Shown here one piece after another: positions 7,690 through 15,206 of a DNA stretch of 24,620 nucleotides (its first letter is position 1; each line of letters begins with the position of its first letter). The stretch comes from CAYUNA01 sp047629355 (GTDB taxonomy: Bacteria > Bacteroidota > Bacteroidia > Chitinophagales > Saprospiraceae), in NCBI GenBank assembly GCA_047629355.1, contig JBLHWU010000090.1, positions 1 to 24,620 of the forward strand, written 5' to 3'. Below the pieces are notes generated by a model. It did not search any database, had not been told where the DNA came from, and saw only the letters and a list, made by a program, of their open reading frames with translations. The position numbers and the translations under genes are program-made.

Positions 7690-9351
7690 ATGCGTCAATT
7701 TTTTCTACTAATTTCCCTATCCATTTTCAGCTTTTTTCAAATAAAAGCTCAAACCGTCGGCACTTTATCTTTAGAAGATGATGCCCTAAATGGCTATACC
7801 TTCTTCTCTCCTTTTTCGGGAACGAAATCATGGATGGTCAACAATTGCGGTGAACTCATCAATGTATGGGATAGAGATTTTCGCCCAGGTTTGTCTGCCT
7901 ATTTTTTAGACAATGGCTTGATGATGCGGACATATAAACCGAATCCTATTGGGCCATTCAATTCGGCGAGTAACTCGGGCGGGATAGAATTAGTCGATTG
8001 GGACAACAATACTGTTTGGTCGTATGAACTGAATAATTCAGAAGAAATTTCGCACCATGACGCCGTATATATGCCAAATGGAAATATTTTGTTGCTGACT
8101 TGGGAACTGGTTTATGAAGATGAATTGGTCGAATTGGGGCGCGATCCTGCCGAGATTGCCTTCCAAGGATTCATGTGGTCAGAGCGCATTATTGAAGTCA
8201 AACCTGTCGGAAATAACGAGATTGATATTATGTGGGAATGGGGAATTAAGAACCATTATATTCAAGATTTAGATTCCACAAAATTGAATTTTGGCGTCAT
8301 CGCTGAACATCCCGAATTGTTCAATATTAACCTTCCAGAATTGGATAGCAATGACTCGCATCCCAGCCGTGATTGGAATCATTTCAACGCAATTGATTAT
8401 AACGAAGACCTTGACCAAATTTTAATTAGTGTTAGAAATTCAGATGAAATTTGGATTTTGGACCACAGCACAACGAGTCAAGAAGCAGCTTCGCACGAAG
8501 GTGGTAATGCTGAAAAAGGAGGCGATATTCTCTACCGTTGGGGAAATGCTTCGGCGTACAATCGCGCACCAGTAAGTGACCAGAAATTCTTCGGACAACA
8601 CGGCGTTCATTGGGTAAAAGAGGGCTTGAATGATGCAGGTAAAATCATGATTTTCAACAATGGAAATGGCCGACCAGGACCAGATTACTCAACCATTGAA
8701 TTGCTTGAACCGCCACAGGATACTGATGGTAACTATATTTCCGCTGACGATGTACCGTTTTTGCCAGAAACTTCAGAAGTTGTTTATGGAGACCAAGCCA
8801 GTGAAGAATTTTTCTCGGCTTATTTGTCCAACGCACAGCGATTGCCCAATGAAAACACCTTGATTATGGCAGGTTCGCCGGGACGGATTTTTGAAATCAA
8901 TCCTAATCGGGAGATTGTTTGGGCATATGAAATTCCGTTGAGTGGCGATAATCCAGGCACACAGGGCGGGAATATTTCTGGAAATGCGAGTTTTAGAGGC
9001 TATAAATTTACGCCTGATTTTACAGGTTTTGATGGTATTGAAATTGAAGTCGGAGAGACGATTGAAAATGGGGAAAATCCACTGGATTGTGATTTATCTA
9101 CGGCAACGATTGCTATTTTAAAAACAGCTATTTCGGCTAATTTTCATCAAGGGCAATTAGAAATTTTAAATCCAAATTTTAATGAAATGAATTTAAGAAT
9201 GGTGGATATTGCTGGGCGTGTTCGATGGTTTAAAAATGGAGTTTCGGATGGGCAGTTGACAGCGTTTTTAAATTTAGAAAATGGGATTTACTTTTTAAAT
9301 ATTCAGACAGAGAATGGTAATACTTTTACAAAATCTATACTTAATTTTTAA
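7690..9351 (+). CDS. Arylsulfotransferase-like secreted protein with T9SS sorting domain (copy 1)
   Basis: The 553-aa product has a signal peptide (about 1-20, ending KAQ), a large beta-propeller-like body and a C-terminal type A sorting domain (about 480-553: LEILNPNF, MVDIAGRV, LENGIYFLNI, TKSILNF). It should therefore be exported by Sec and then secreted or surface-anchored by the type IX system. The body resembles the arylsulfotransferase (ASST) family, with repeated blades such as HHDAVYMPNGNILLLTWE (122-139), DWNHFNAIDY (228-237), FGQHGVHW (301-308) and LPNENTLIMAG (385-395). ASST enzymes move sulfate between phenolic compounds through a histidine intermediate; H122, H123, H304 and H307 are candidates, but activity is not proven. 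A paralogue with the same architecture lies at 20952-22604. No TAnnTTTG promoter is visible just upstream. Confidence 0.85.
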   Translation: MRQFFLLISLSIFSFFQIKAQTVGTLSLEDDALNGYTFFSPFSGTKSWMVNNCGELINVWDRDFRPGLSAYFLDNGLMMRTYKPNPIGPFNSASNSGGIELVDWDNNTVWSYELNNSEEISHHDAVYMPNGNILLLTWELVYEDELVELGRDPAEIAFQGFMWSERIIEVKPVGNNEIDIMWEWGIKNHYIQDLDSTKLNFGVIAEHPELFNINLPELDSNDSHPSRDWNHFNAIDYNEDLDQILISVRNSDEIWILDHSTTSQEAASHEGGNAEKGGDILYRWGNASAYNRAPVSDQKFFGQHGVHWVKEGLNDAGKIMIFNNGNGRPGPDYSTIELLEPPQDTDGNYISADDVPFLPETSEVVYGDQASEEFFSAYLSNAQRLPNENTLIMAGSPGRIFEINPNREIVWAYEIPLSGDNPGTQGGNISGNASFRGYKFTPDFTGFDGIEIEVGETIENGENPLDCDLSTATIAILKTAISANFHQGQLEILNPNFNEMNLRMVDIAGRVRWFKNGVSDGQLTAFLNLENGIYFLNIQTENGNTFTKSILNF

Positions 9352-9440
9352 AATAAAATACGAATACTCACTCAACCCTAACACTTACTCATTTCGAGTA
9401 GTAAAATCGGTTGATACTGCATAATTTTCCAATAAAAAAT

Positions 9441-10112
9441 ATGGAAAGCAGCATCTATCAATATTACGAAAAGTTAGCGAAACAATATGATGAAAATCGG
9501 TTTGGGAATTCTTATGGGCGGTTTATCCATCAACAAGAAAAGCGAATTTTAAAGCCACTTTTAGAGCATAAAAATGGACAAATTTTAGACTTGGGCTGTG
9601 GTACTGGACGACTTGTAGAATTTGCGACGCATGGGACAGATTTGAGTCCTAAAATGATAGCTGAAGCGAAGAAAAAGCATCCTGAAAAGAACATTAAAAT
9701 AGGAAATGCCACTCAAATAGATTTTCCAAATGCGCATTTTTCGACTGTATTTTCGATGCATGTTTTTATGCACCTGCCTTTACCTAAATTAAAGCAAATC
9801 AGCCATCAAGTGTATGATAAACTAGATAAATGTGGTTCATTTATATTTGATTTCCCCTCTCAAAAACGACGAAATCTTACCAACTACCAATCTAAAAATT
9901 GGCACGGAGGAACTGCTTACACGATTTCAGAACTCGAACAATTATTAGGCGAAAAATGGATACTAAAATCTGTCCATGGATTGCTATTTCTCCCCATTCA
10001 TCGGTTTCCTACATTTATTAGAAAACTTTTCCTGCCACTAGATAATTGCCTTTGCCGCTCTTTTTTACAGGAATATTCATCTTATTTGATTGTTAAATTT
10101 GTAAAAAAATAA
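9441..10112 (+). CDS. Class I SAM-dependent methyltransferase
   Basis: This 223-aa protein shows the Rossmann-type SAM-binding motif ILDLGCGTGRLVE in its first third, an acidic residue at the end of beta-2 (GTDLSPKMIAEA), the NATQIDFPN motif II-like segment, and FSMHVFMHLP after beta-4. These fit the Methyltransf_11/25 group, which methylates small molecules or lipids; the acceptor cannot be told from sequence. ATG 9441 is preferred to the in-frame TTG at 9411, which has no support. The VanW-like gene starts 7 bases after its stop, so the two are almost certainly co-transcribed. The C-terminal third (after about residue 150) is basic and may bind the membrane or substrate. Confidence 0.88.
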   Translation: MESSIYQYYEKLAKQYDENRFGNSYGRFIHQQEKRILKPLLEHKNGQILDLGCGTGRLVEFATHGTDLSPKMIAEAKKKHPEKNIKIGNATQIDFPNAHFSTVFSMHVFMHLPLPKLKQISHQVYDKLDKCGSFIFDFPSQKRRNLTNYQSKNWHGGTAYTISELEQLLGEKWILKSVHGLLFLPIHRFPTFIRKLFLPLDNCLCRSFLQEYSSYLIVKFVKK

Positions 10113-10119
10113 CCACCAA

Positions 10120-10872
10120 ATGAAAGCATTTATCAAAACAATATTGCCACCAAAATGGAGAATTCAGCTGCGGATTTCTTTTGTGTATTTCAAAGACATT
10201 TGTAATGGGAATAGCGCCTATTTTTCGAAAGAAGAGTCAAATAAAAACATCCCAGTTTATCCATTTTCTATTAAAATCATTCAGCCCATTCGCAAAAATG
10301 CTTTTTCAGAAAACAAAGTCCATAATTTAGAAATAGCGGCTAAAAAATTAGAAAAAGTCGTCATTCATCCGCAAGAAATCTTCTCTTTTTGGCATTTGAT
10401 TGGCGAACCTTCTTCTGCTCAGAATTTTAAAATTGGAAGAGCAATTGTTGATGATGAATTATCGAAAGATGTCGGTGGTGGTTTATGTCAAATGGCAGGA
10501 ATTCTTTATTATTTAGCATTACAAGGCGGACTGACCATTTTCGAACGACACGCCCATTCCCATGATTTATATACTGAAAAAGAACGCTATACGCCACTTG
10601 GTTCAGATGCTGCGGTTGCTTATGGTTATAAGGATTTACGATTTAAAAATACGTTGGAAATTCCGATACGATTTGCTTTTAATATTCAAAAAGACGGCAT
10701 TAGAGGAACATTAAGCTGTTCAAAGAAAATTATTAAAAGAAAGGTCTGTTTTACAATTATTTATAGTGGGAAAATCAAAAAAGTTAAGACTACACGATTG
10801 CGAGAAAATGGTAAAATCGAAGAGGTTGATACTTCTAATTATAGACTATTTAAGTTCAGGAATGAGAAATAA
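10120..10872 (+). CDS. VanW-family protein
   Basis: The 250-aa product contains the VanW core (about 62-200), with HPQEIFSFWHLIGEPS (83-98), VGGGLCQMAG (118-127), HAHSHD (144-149) and the segment around 168-187 (YGYKDLRFKNTLEIPIRFAF). VanW was named from some vancomycin-resistance clusters, but its biochemical role is unknown and it is not itself proof of resistance; no other van gene is present here. There is no signal peptide, unlike many longer Gram-positive VanW proteins. A basic C-terminus follows (about 205-250). It sits 7 bases after a methyltransferase gene and ends before a bidirectional terminator. Confidence 0.85.
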   Translation: MKAFIKTILPPKWRIQLRISFVYFKDICNGNSAYFSKEESNKNIPVYPFSIKIIQPIRKNAFSENKVHNLEIAAKKLEKVVIHPQEIFSFWHLIGEPSSAQNFKIGRAIVDDELSKDVGGGLCQMAGILYYLALQGGLTIFERHAHSHDLYTEKERYTPLGSDAAVAYGYKDLRFKNTLEIPIRFAFNIQKDGIRGTLSCSKKIIKRKVCFTIIYSGKIKKVKTTRLRENGKIEEVDTSNYRLFKFRNEK

Positions 10873-10927
10873 ATAAATTGTTATTCCTTTGATTGTTCGA
10901 TTATTTATGTCCAGGTACTTACTTATA

Positions 10928-10969
10928 AAAAAAGGTTCAGAGAATACAATATCCTCTGAACCCCTTTTT
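10928..10969. terminator. Bidirectional terminator between vanW-like and helicase genes
   Basis: GGTTCAGAG (10934-10942) pairs with CTCTGAACC (10954-10962). An A-tract stands before the left arm and CCTTTTT follows the right arm, so U-tracts occur in both directions. It lies between two convergent genes, which fits a shared intrinsic terminator. Confidence 0.85.
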
Positions 10970-10989
10970 GAACCATTAATAGTTAACCA

Positions 10990-12567
10990 TTAATAGCGTC
11001 GTTTCTTTCTCGGCTTATCTCTATCACGACTACCGCCACCGCTATCGCGACTACCGCCACCGCCACCGCTATCGCGACTACTGCCACCGCTATCTCTACT
11101 GCGACCACCACCACCACCTTCTCTGCGACCTCTAAATCTTGGTCCACCTCCGCCGCCTCCACCACGTCGGTCTCCTCTGTCTCGCGATCGTCCGCCACCG
11201 CCGCCGCTACGACCACGACTTCCGCCGCCACCGCCGCCACGTTGCATTTCGTCATTAAGATCACGAGTAGACCCCAATTGCAACTTGCCGTATTCGCGCA
11301 TCAAAATCTTCGCAATCAATTCTTCTTTGGTCAAATTGCCAAAAATAACATTGACCTTTTCAATAAGCTCTTCCGATATTTTACCCTTAGGATTTTTATC
11401 CAAAATCGTTTGACACCAATTGGCAATTCGAATGTCTGCAATCTCTTCCGCCTGTGGAATGCCCACTTTGGCAAAAGAAATACTCAATTGTTTTTCAATT
11501 CGGTAGATACGGTGTACCTCCCGACCATTGATAAACGCAATCGAAATACCTTTTTTTCCTGCCCGTGCCGTCCGTCCACTACGGTGCGTATAGTAAGAAT
11601 TATCATCAGGTAATGTGAAGTGAAAAACGTGCGTCAAATCATTCACATCAATTCCACGTGCAGCCACATCAGTTGCAATTAGTAATTGCAAATCATGCTT
11701 TTTGAACCGTAGCATAACTCGGTCACGCTGCGGTTGCGATAAATCACCGTGTAAGGCATCCGCTTTATAATTTTGTCCCATTAAATCTTCTGCCAACATT
11801 TGCGTATCGCGCTTAGTTCGGCAAAAAACAACCCCTCGCATTCCTGGATTCATATCCATAAAACGGGTTAATGCTTCAAACTTATCATTCTGTCGAACTA
11901 CTGCAAATTGGTGTTCGATATTTTTATTAACCTGATTCTGTGTATTGACTTTAACCTCAATCGGGTTTGCCATGTATTTTTTAACAATCCGCTTAATCTC
12001 GTGCGGCATTGTTGCAGAAAACAACCAAGTCGATTTTTCTTCCGGTGTATAGCTCAAAATTTTGTCCAATTCCTCCTTGAACCCCATGTTCAACATCTCA
12101 TCTGCCTCATCCAAAATCATCATTTGCAATTGGTCTAATTTGACTGCTTTACGCTTAATCAAATCAATCAAACGACCCGGCGTAGCGATGATAACATGTT
12201 GCGTTCGTTGCAAATCCTTCATCTGCAAATGAATCGGCGCACCACCATAAACGGCGAGTACATTTACCTTATCCATATACTTACTGAAAGTGTGCAATTG
12301 CTCTGCAATCTGCCGTCCCAACTCTCGAGTCGGTGCCAAAACCAATGCTTGTGTTGCTTTAACTGAAGTGTCGATACGCTGTAGAAGTGGCAAGCCAAAA
12401 GCCGCCGTTTTTCCTGTACCAGTTTGTGCCAATCCGATTAAATTTTGCTGTCCTTCGAGCAATTTTGGAATTGCTTCTTCTTGGATTGCGCTTGGTGTTT
12501 CAAAACCAATTTCCGTTAGCACTTTCAAAATCTTGTCTGAAAGGCCTAATTCACTAAATGTTGCCAA
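10990..12567 (-). CDS. DEAD-box ATP-dependent RNA helicase with Gly/Arg-rich tail
   Basis: The 525-aa protein has every DEAD-box motif in order: Q motif (TPSAIQ, 24-29), AQTGTGKT (47-54), PTREL (79-83), TPGR (129-132), DEAD (153-156), SAT (184-186) and HRSGRTARAG (328-337). Residues 1-370 are the two RecA-like domains. About 443-525 is a low-complexity Gly/Arg/Ser/Asp tail, as in RNA helicases that bind RNA loosely through RGG-like regions. Such proteins (RhlE/CsdA/DeaD group) unwind RNA during ribosome assembly, mRNA decay or cold adaptation. The ATG at 12567 gives the standard N-terminus (MATFSELGLSDKIL). A good promoter lies about 195 bases upstream, leaving a long leader, which suggests RNA-level control. 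Which subgroup it belongs to cannot be settled by eye. Confidence 0.95.
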   Translation of the reverse strand: MATFSELGLSDKILKVLTEIGFETPSAIQEEAIPKLLEGQQNLIGLAQTGTGKTAAFGLPLLQRIDTSVKATQALVLAPTRELGRQIAEQLHTFSKYMDKVNVLAVYGGAPIHLQMKDLQRTQHVIIATPGRLIDLIKRKAVKLDQLQMMILDEADEMLNMGFKEELDKILSYTPEEKSTWLFSATMPHEIKRIVKKYMANPIEVKVNTQNQVNKNIEHQFAVVRQNDKFEALTRFMDMNPGMRGVVFCRTKRDTQMLAEDLMGQNYKADALHGDLSQPQRDRVMLRFKKHDLQLLIATDVAARGIDVNDLTHVFHFTLPDDNSYYTHRSGRTARAGKKGISIAFINGREVHRIYRIEKQLSISFAKVGIPQAEEIADIRIANWCQTILDKNPKGKISEELIEKVNVIFGNLTKEELIAKILMREYGKLQLGSTRDLNDEMQRGGGGGGSRGRSGGGGGRSRDRGDRRGGGGGGGPRFRGRREGGGGGRSRDSGGSSRDSGGGGGSRDSGGGSRDRDKPRKKRRY

Positions 12568-12753
12568 AAATTTGTAATTTTAAATGAGAGATTAATTTAC
12601 TAATCTCTAAATTAACGGAGCAAATCATATAAATTTTACTCCTAAAAAATAACTGTCCAACGTTTTATGCACAACACCTTCCAGTTAAAACTACATTGAT
12701 TATCAACAAGTTACGAAAATGATTACATATGTTATTTGAACAACCGCCTATAT
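12568..12753 (-). promoter_or_regulatory. Long 5' leader of the RNA helicase gene
   Basis: Between the predicted start of transcription near 12753 and the helicase ATG lie about 185 bases without a minus-strand gene that I trust. A hairpin, AGAGATTA/TAATCTCT (12587-12594 and 12601-12608), ends 20 bases before the ATG. Long structured leaders are known for cold-shock and DEAD-box helicase mRNAs in other bacteria; the same role here is inference. Confidence 0.45.
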
Positions 12754-12760
12754 GCGGGCG

Positions 12761-12768
12761 CAAATGTA
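12761..12768 (-). promoter_or_regulatory. Bacteroidota -7 box (helicase promoter)
   Basis: The minus strand reads TACATTTG, an exact match to TAnnTTTG, followed by CGCCC. It is 194 bases before the helicase ATG. A clear -33 TTG is not seen. Confidence rests on the perfect -7 match and on its position between the helicase and the stop of the preceding gene (12837). Confidence 0.6.
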
Positions 12769-12836
12769 CGTCATTTATTGGAAAATGTGGAAATATTAAG
12801 GGATTATTGAAAAAAATGCTGCCATTCTTCGCGTTG

Positions 12837-13406
12837 CTATGCCTCCTCGAAGATCTCATACGCCGTCACATCCTCCGTATATTTCCCTTTAAAAATTGGG
12901 TTTTTAAAATACTTAGAGACCTTCCCCGTGAATCCCTCTATATTTTTAAAAACAATAGTTTCCTCTCCAATGATAATTGTCAATCTAATCTTACCTAAAT
13001 GAATCAGTTGTCGCGGTGTTGCGAATATTCTCGCGGTTTCGTATGCGACACCATTATTCAACAAGGTTTTAAAAAGAGAACGACCTCGCACCCGTATAAC
13101 ATCCGCTTCCTTGTACAAATGCACGGATTTCACTTCAGAAAACCGACTCAATACCATTGAATGAAACTCTACATTTCGGAATCGAATCACGAACGCTTCA
13201 CGCATCATTTCAAAATTAGCGACAATTGTATCCTCGACATTTCGGATTTTTTCAATCTCTGGCACCCCTTCCATATAGCGCATACCACCGAGACCAACTC
13301 CGCCCATTTGCAGGCGTTCCATCATTTTATACGCGCCGCCATACTTTTTCACTTCATGTCGAATGACGATGTCTTTTGCTACGATATCTTTGAAAAATAA
13401 ATACAT
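12837..13406 (-). CDS. Conserved-looking hypothetical protein, 189 aa
   Basis: I do not recognise a family. The ORF starts at ATG 13406 and encodes a mixed alpha/beta, basic, soluble protein without a signal peptide or membrane segments. Visible features are a Gly/Met-rich turn (QMGGVGLGGMRYMEGV, 33-48), several amphipathic beta-type segments (AFVIRFRNVEFHS, IRLTIIIGEETIVF) and a Lys-rich segment near the end (KVSKYFKNPIFKGKY). The absence of competing long ORFs and the regular residue pattern support a real gene. A minus-strand TACATTTA (13433-13440) resembles a -7 box with its last base altered and lies 27 bases before the ATG. It ends 269 bases ahead of the helicase, which has its own promoter. 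Confidence 0.7.
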   Translation of the reverse strand: MYLFFKDIVAKDIVIRHEVKKYGGAYKMMERLQMGGVGLGGMRYMEGVPEIEKIRNVEDTIVANFEMMREAFVIRFRNVEFHSMVLSRFSEVKSVHLYKEADVIRVRGRSLFKTLLNNGVAYETARIFATPRQLIHLGKIRLTIIIGEETIVFKNIEGFTGKVSKYFKNPIFKGKYTEDVTAYEIFEEA

Positions 13407-13569
13407 TTTCTATTGAAAATTTAGAAGTTTATAAATGTAGACTTTTGGAAGTCTCCCACATTAAAATGACACCTTCTTTCAATTGTTGAAAAAAGATGTC
13501 ATTCTTATGTCTTTATTTTTTTCGCATTCCTTAGTTCTACTTTAAGACTCTTAAATCTGGTGTAAAAAC

Positions 13570-13633
13570 AAAGGGAGCTTGAGGGAGAAAAATGGTTTTA
13601 AAACCATTTTTTTTCCTCGAGCCTCTCTCCCCA
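13570..13633. repeat. Dispersed hairpin repeat R4
   Basis: AATGGTTTT (13591-13599) and AAAACCATT (13600-13608) are a perfect inverted pair with no spacer. GAGGGAGAAA outside it pairs roughly with TTTTTTCCTC, giving a stem of about 25-30 bp of the GAGGGA...TCCCTC family. It lies in the 437-base gap 13407-13843 between two minus-strand genes; the rest of the gap is MITE-like element B. Confidence 0.75.
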
Positions 13634-13671
13634 TTAATAAAGAATGAAAAAAGAGCCTTAATGTAGAATTA

Positions 13672-13830
13672 GAGAAACGAATTTAATAAATTGAGCCATA
13701 ATGCACCATAATTTCTTTTTGTAAAAAGTTTAAAAAATAAGTACAAAACCCCGTTACGGACTTATTTTTTTAAGATTTTTAGAAGGAAAAAGGACAAGTA
13801 TAATGGCTCAATTTATTGAATACGTTTCCC
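13672..13830. mobile_element. MITE-like element B
   Basis: The ends (13672-13703 and 13799-13830) are inverted copies over about 32 bases: GAGAAACGAATTTAATAAAT and onwards at the left against GGGAAACGTATTCAATAAAT read inward from the right, differing at about five sites. TTA at 13669-13671 and 13831-13833 is a likely 3-bp target duplication. The 159-bp element has no ORF. Its centre holds an imperfect hairpin (AAAAAATAAGTAC against GGACTTATTTTTTT) containing CGTTACGGA, also found in the copy at 24508. It lies immediately downstream of the MBL-fold hydrolase stop. Confidence 0.8.
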
Positions 13831-13843
13831 TTACATATACTTT

Positions 13844-14725
13844 TTATCCTTTTTTCCGCCAGTAACGGTACAAACCTGCGACACTCATCCACGAAGGATT
13901 CGCGCCTTCGTATCGTGCTAAATCTTCGTCATTTACACCTTTAGCAACCAGTTGTTTGCGCACATATTCTTGAAATTGTGGCACAACTTCTACCTGTGGC
14001 ATATCATTTTCATAAAAAGGTTTAATCCAATTCGCCCAGTTTTTTAGGCGACCAGATAGTTCTACACAGATTTCTTTGGCGTTGTCAAACTTACCATAAT
14101 GCGTCAAATAAATCGCATCAAATCGGTTTAATCGAATCATTCGAATCGACTCCACCCAAGTCTCCACATCAATATCTGGCGGTGGGCACGGTGGAACGAC
14201 TGGACCATTTTTTATCTTAACGCCACACACGTCGCCGGCAATCAACTCTCCATAATGCTCCCAAGAAATATGGTGAACAGCGTGTCCTGGTGTATGCCAA
14301 GCTTTCAGCTTCGTTTTACCAATTTTTATTTTTTCTTTATGCCCTACCGAGACTAATTGTTCTCTTGGAATTGGCTTCAATGTTCCCCACAATTCATCCA
14401 TTTTATCGCCATAAATCCGTGTTGCTGATTCTAGCAATCGAGAAGGGTCTGATAGATGTTGCACCCCTTTTGGATGCAAATAAATCGTCGCTCCGTGTTC
14501 TGCAAATACCCATGCTGCCCCTGCGTGGTCAAGGTGGATATGCGTTAGAAAAACATGCATGATGTCTTCCTTTTTATAACCATGTTCGGCTAATGCTTTT
14601 TCTAAAACAGGCAGGGTCGAATGTGGTCCCGTTTCAATAAGAATTGGACCGGCTAAGGTTTCGATTAAAAAAGAAGCAATTGTATCTTGGTGTCCTAGGA
14701 AATTTAAGTCAAGTACTTTTATCAT
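13844..14725 (-). CDS. MBL-fold metallo-hydrolase
   Basis: This 293-aa protein has the metallo-beta-lactamase fold signature THIHLDHAG (H62, H64, D66, H67), then WHTPGHAVHH (H148), AGDV (D165) and LTHYG (H209), so all ligands of a two-metal site are present. The fold hydrolyses thioesters, lactones, phosphodiesters and similar bonds; the insert ending in a Pro-rich loop (VVPPCPPPD) and the C-terminal helices are typical of the soluble single-domain hydrolases of unassigned substrate. There is no signal peptide, so it acts in the cytoplasm. ATG 14725 gives the usual N-terminal beta-strand (MIKVLDLNFLG). It may be a single-gene transcript; element B follows its stop closely. Confidence 0.92.
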   Translation of the reverse strand: MIKVLDLNFLGHQDTIASFLIETLAGPILIETGPHSTLPVLEKALAEHGYKKEDIMHVFLTHIHLDHAGAAWVFAEHGATIYLHPKGVQHLSDPSRLLESATRIYGDKMDELWGTLKPIPREQLVSVGHKEKIKIGKTKLKAWHTPGHAVHHISWEHYGELIAGDVCGVKIKNGPVVPPCPPPDIDVETWVESIRMIRLNRFDAIYLTHYGKFDNAKEICVELSGRLKNWANWIKPFYENDMPQVEVVPQFQEYVRKQLVAKGVNDEDLARYEGANPSWMSVAGLYRYWRKKG

Positions 14726-15206
14726 GTTGAGTGTGCTAAGTATAAGATGCAGACCGCTGCTAAAAAAAGAAGAATAAACCTGATTCTTATTTTAGTAATG
14801 GGCTATTTACGGATTTATGAAAAAATATTATACTCTTAGCCTGTAACCAAAGTTTCCTAAAAAAAATATTTAGTGATAAATAGGTTTACATATTTTAACT
14901 GTCCGATAAAAAATGTTAATATTTTTATAATCAGTTGATTTTCAATATTATGAAAATGTTATGAAAATGTTAAAATAAAATTCTATTTCTAAACAAATAT
15001 GTAATCCTACTTAGAGGAAAATTACTTTTTAATCATACCTTTTATTAGTCACTATTAAAAACCTAACCAGTAGGATTTTAAAAAATAATTATTCAAAATA
15101 CGACCTAAAAAGAAATAACTTTATGTTTTTGACGAAGGTAATTACGCATAGATAACAGATAATCCTTAATTTTCAAAATATTAGGACGTTGTTTTATAAA
15201 TTCTTC
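14726..15206. other. AT-rich intergenic gap with a spaced inverted repeat
   Basis: No gene is seen in these 481 bases on either strand. AATCCTACT (15003-15011) and AGTAGGATT (15069-15077) form a perfect 9-bp inverted repeat 57 bases apart, possibly an old mobile-element end pair. The promoter of the MBL-fold gene should lie near 14735-14770 but no TAnnTTTG match is present. Confidence 0.4.

Noticed and set aside
9411..9440. TTG start ten codons before the methyltransferase ATG
   Set aside because: No ribosome binding site or conserved residues support it; ATG 9441 fits the family.
10120..10872. Vancomycin resistance gene
   Set aside because: VanW homologues are widespread and of unknown role; vanH/A/X or regulator genes are absent.
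10983..11264. Open frame of 93 codons rich in Val/Ala/Glu overlapping the helicase gene end
   Set aside because: It is the second reading frame of the Gly/Arg-rich repeat tail of the helicase; the odd composition comes from the low-complexity codons.
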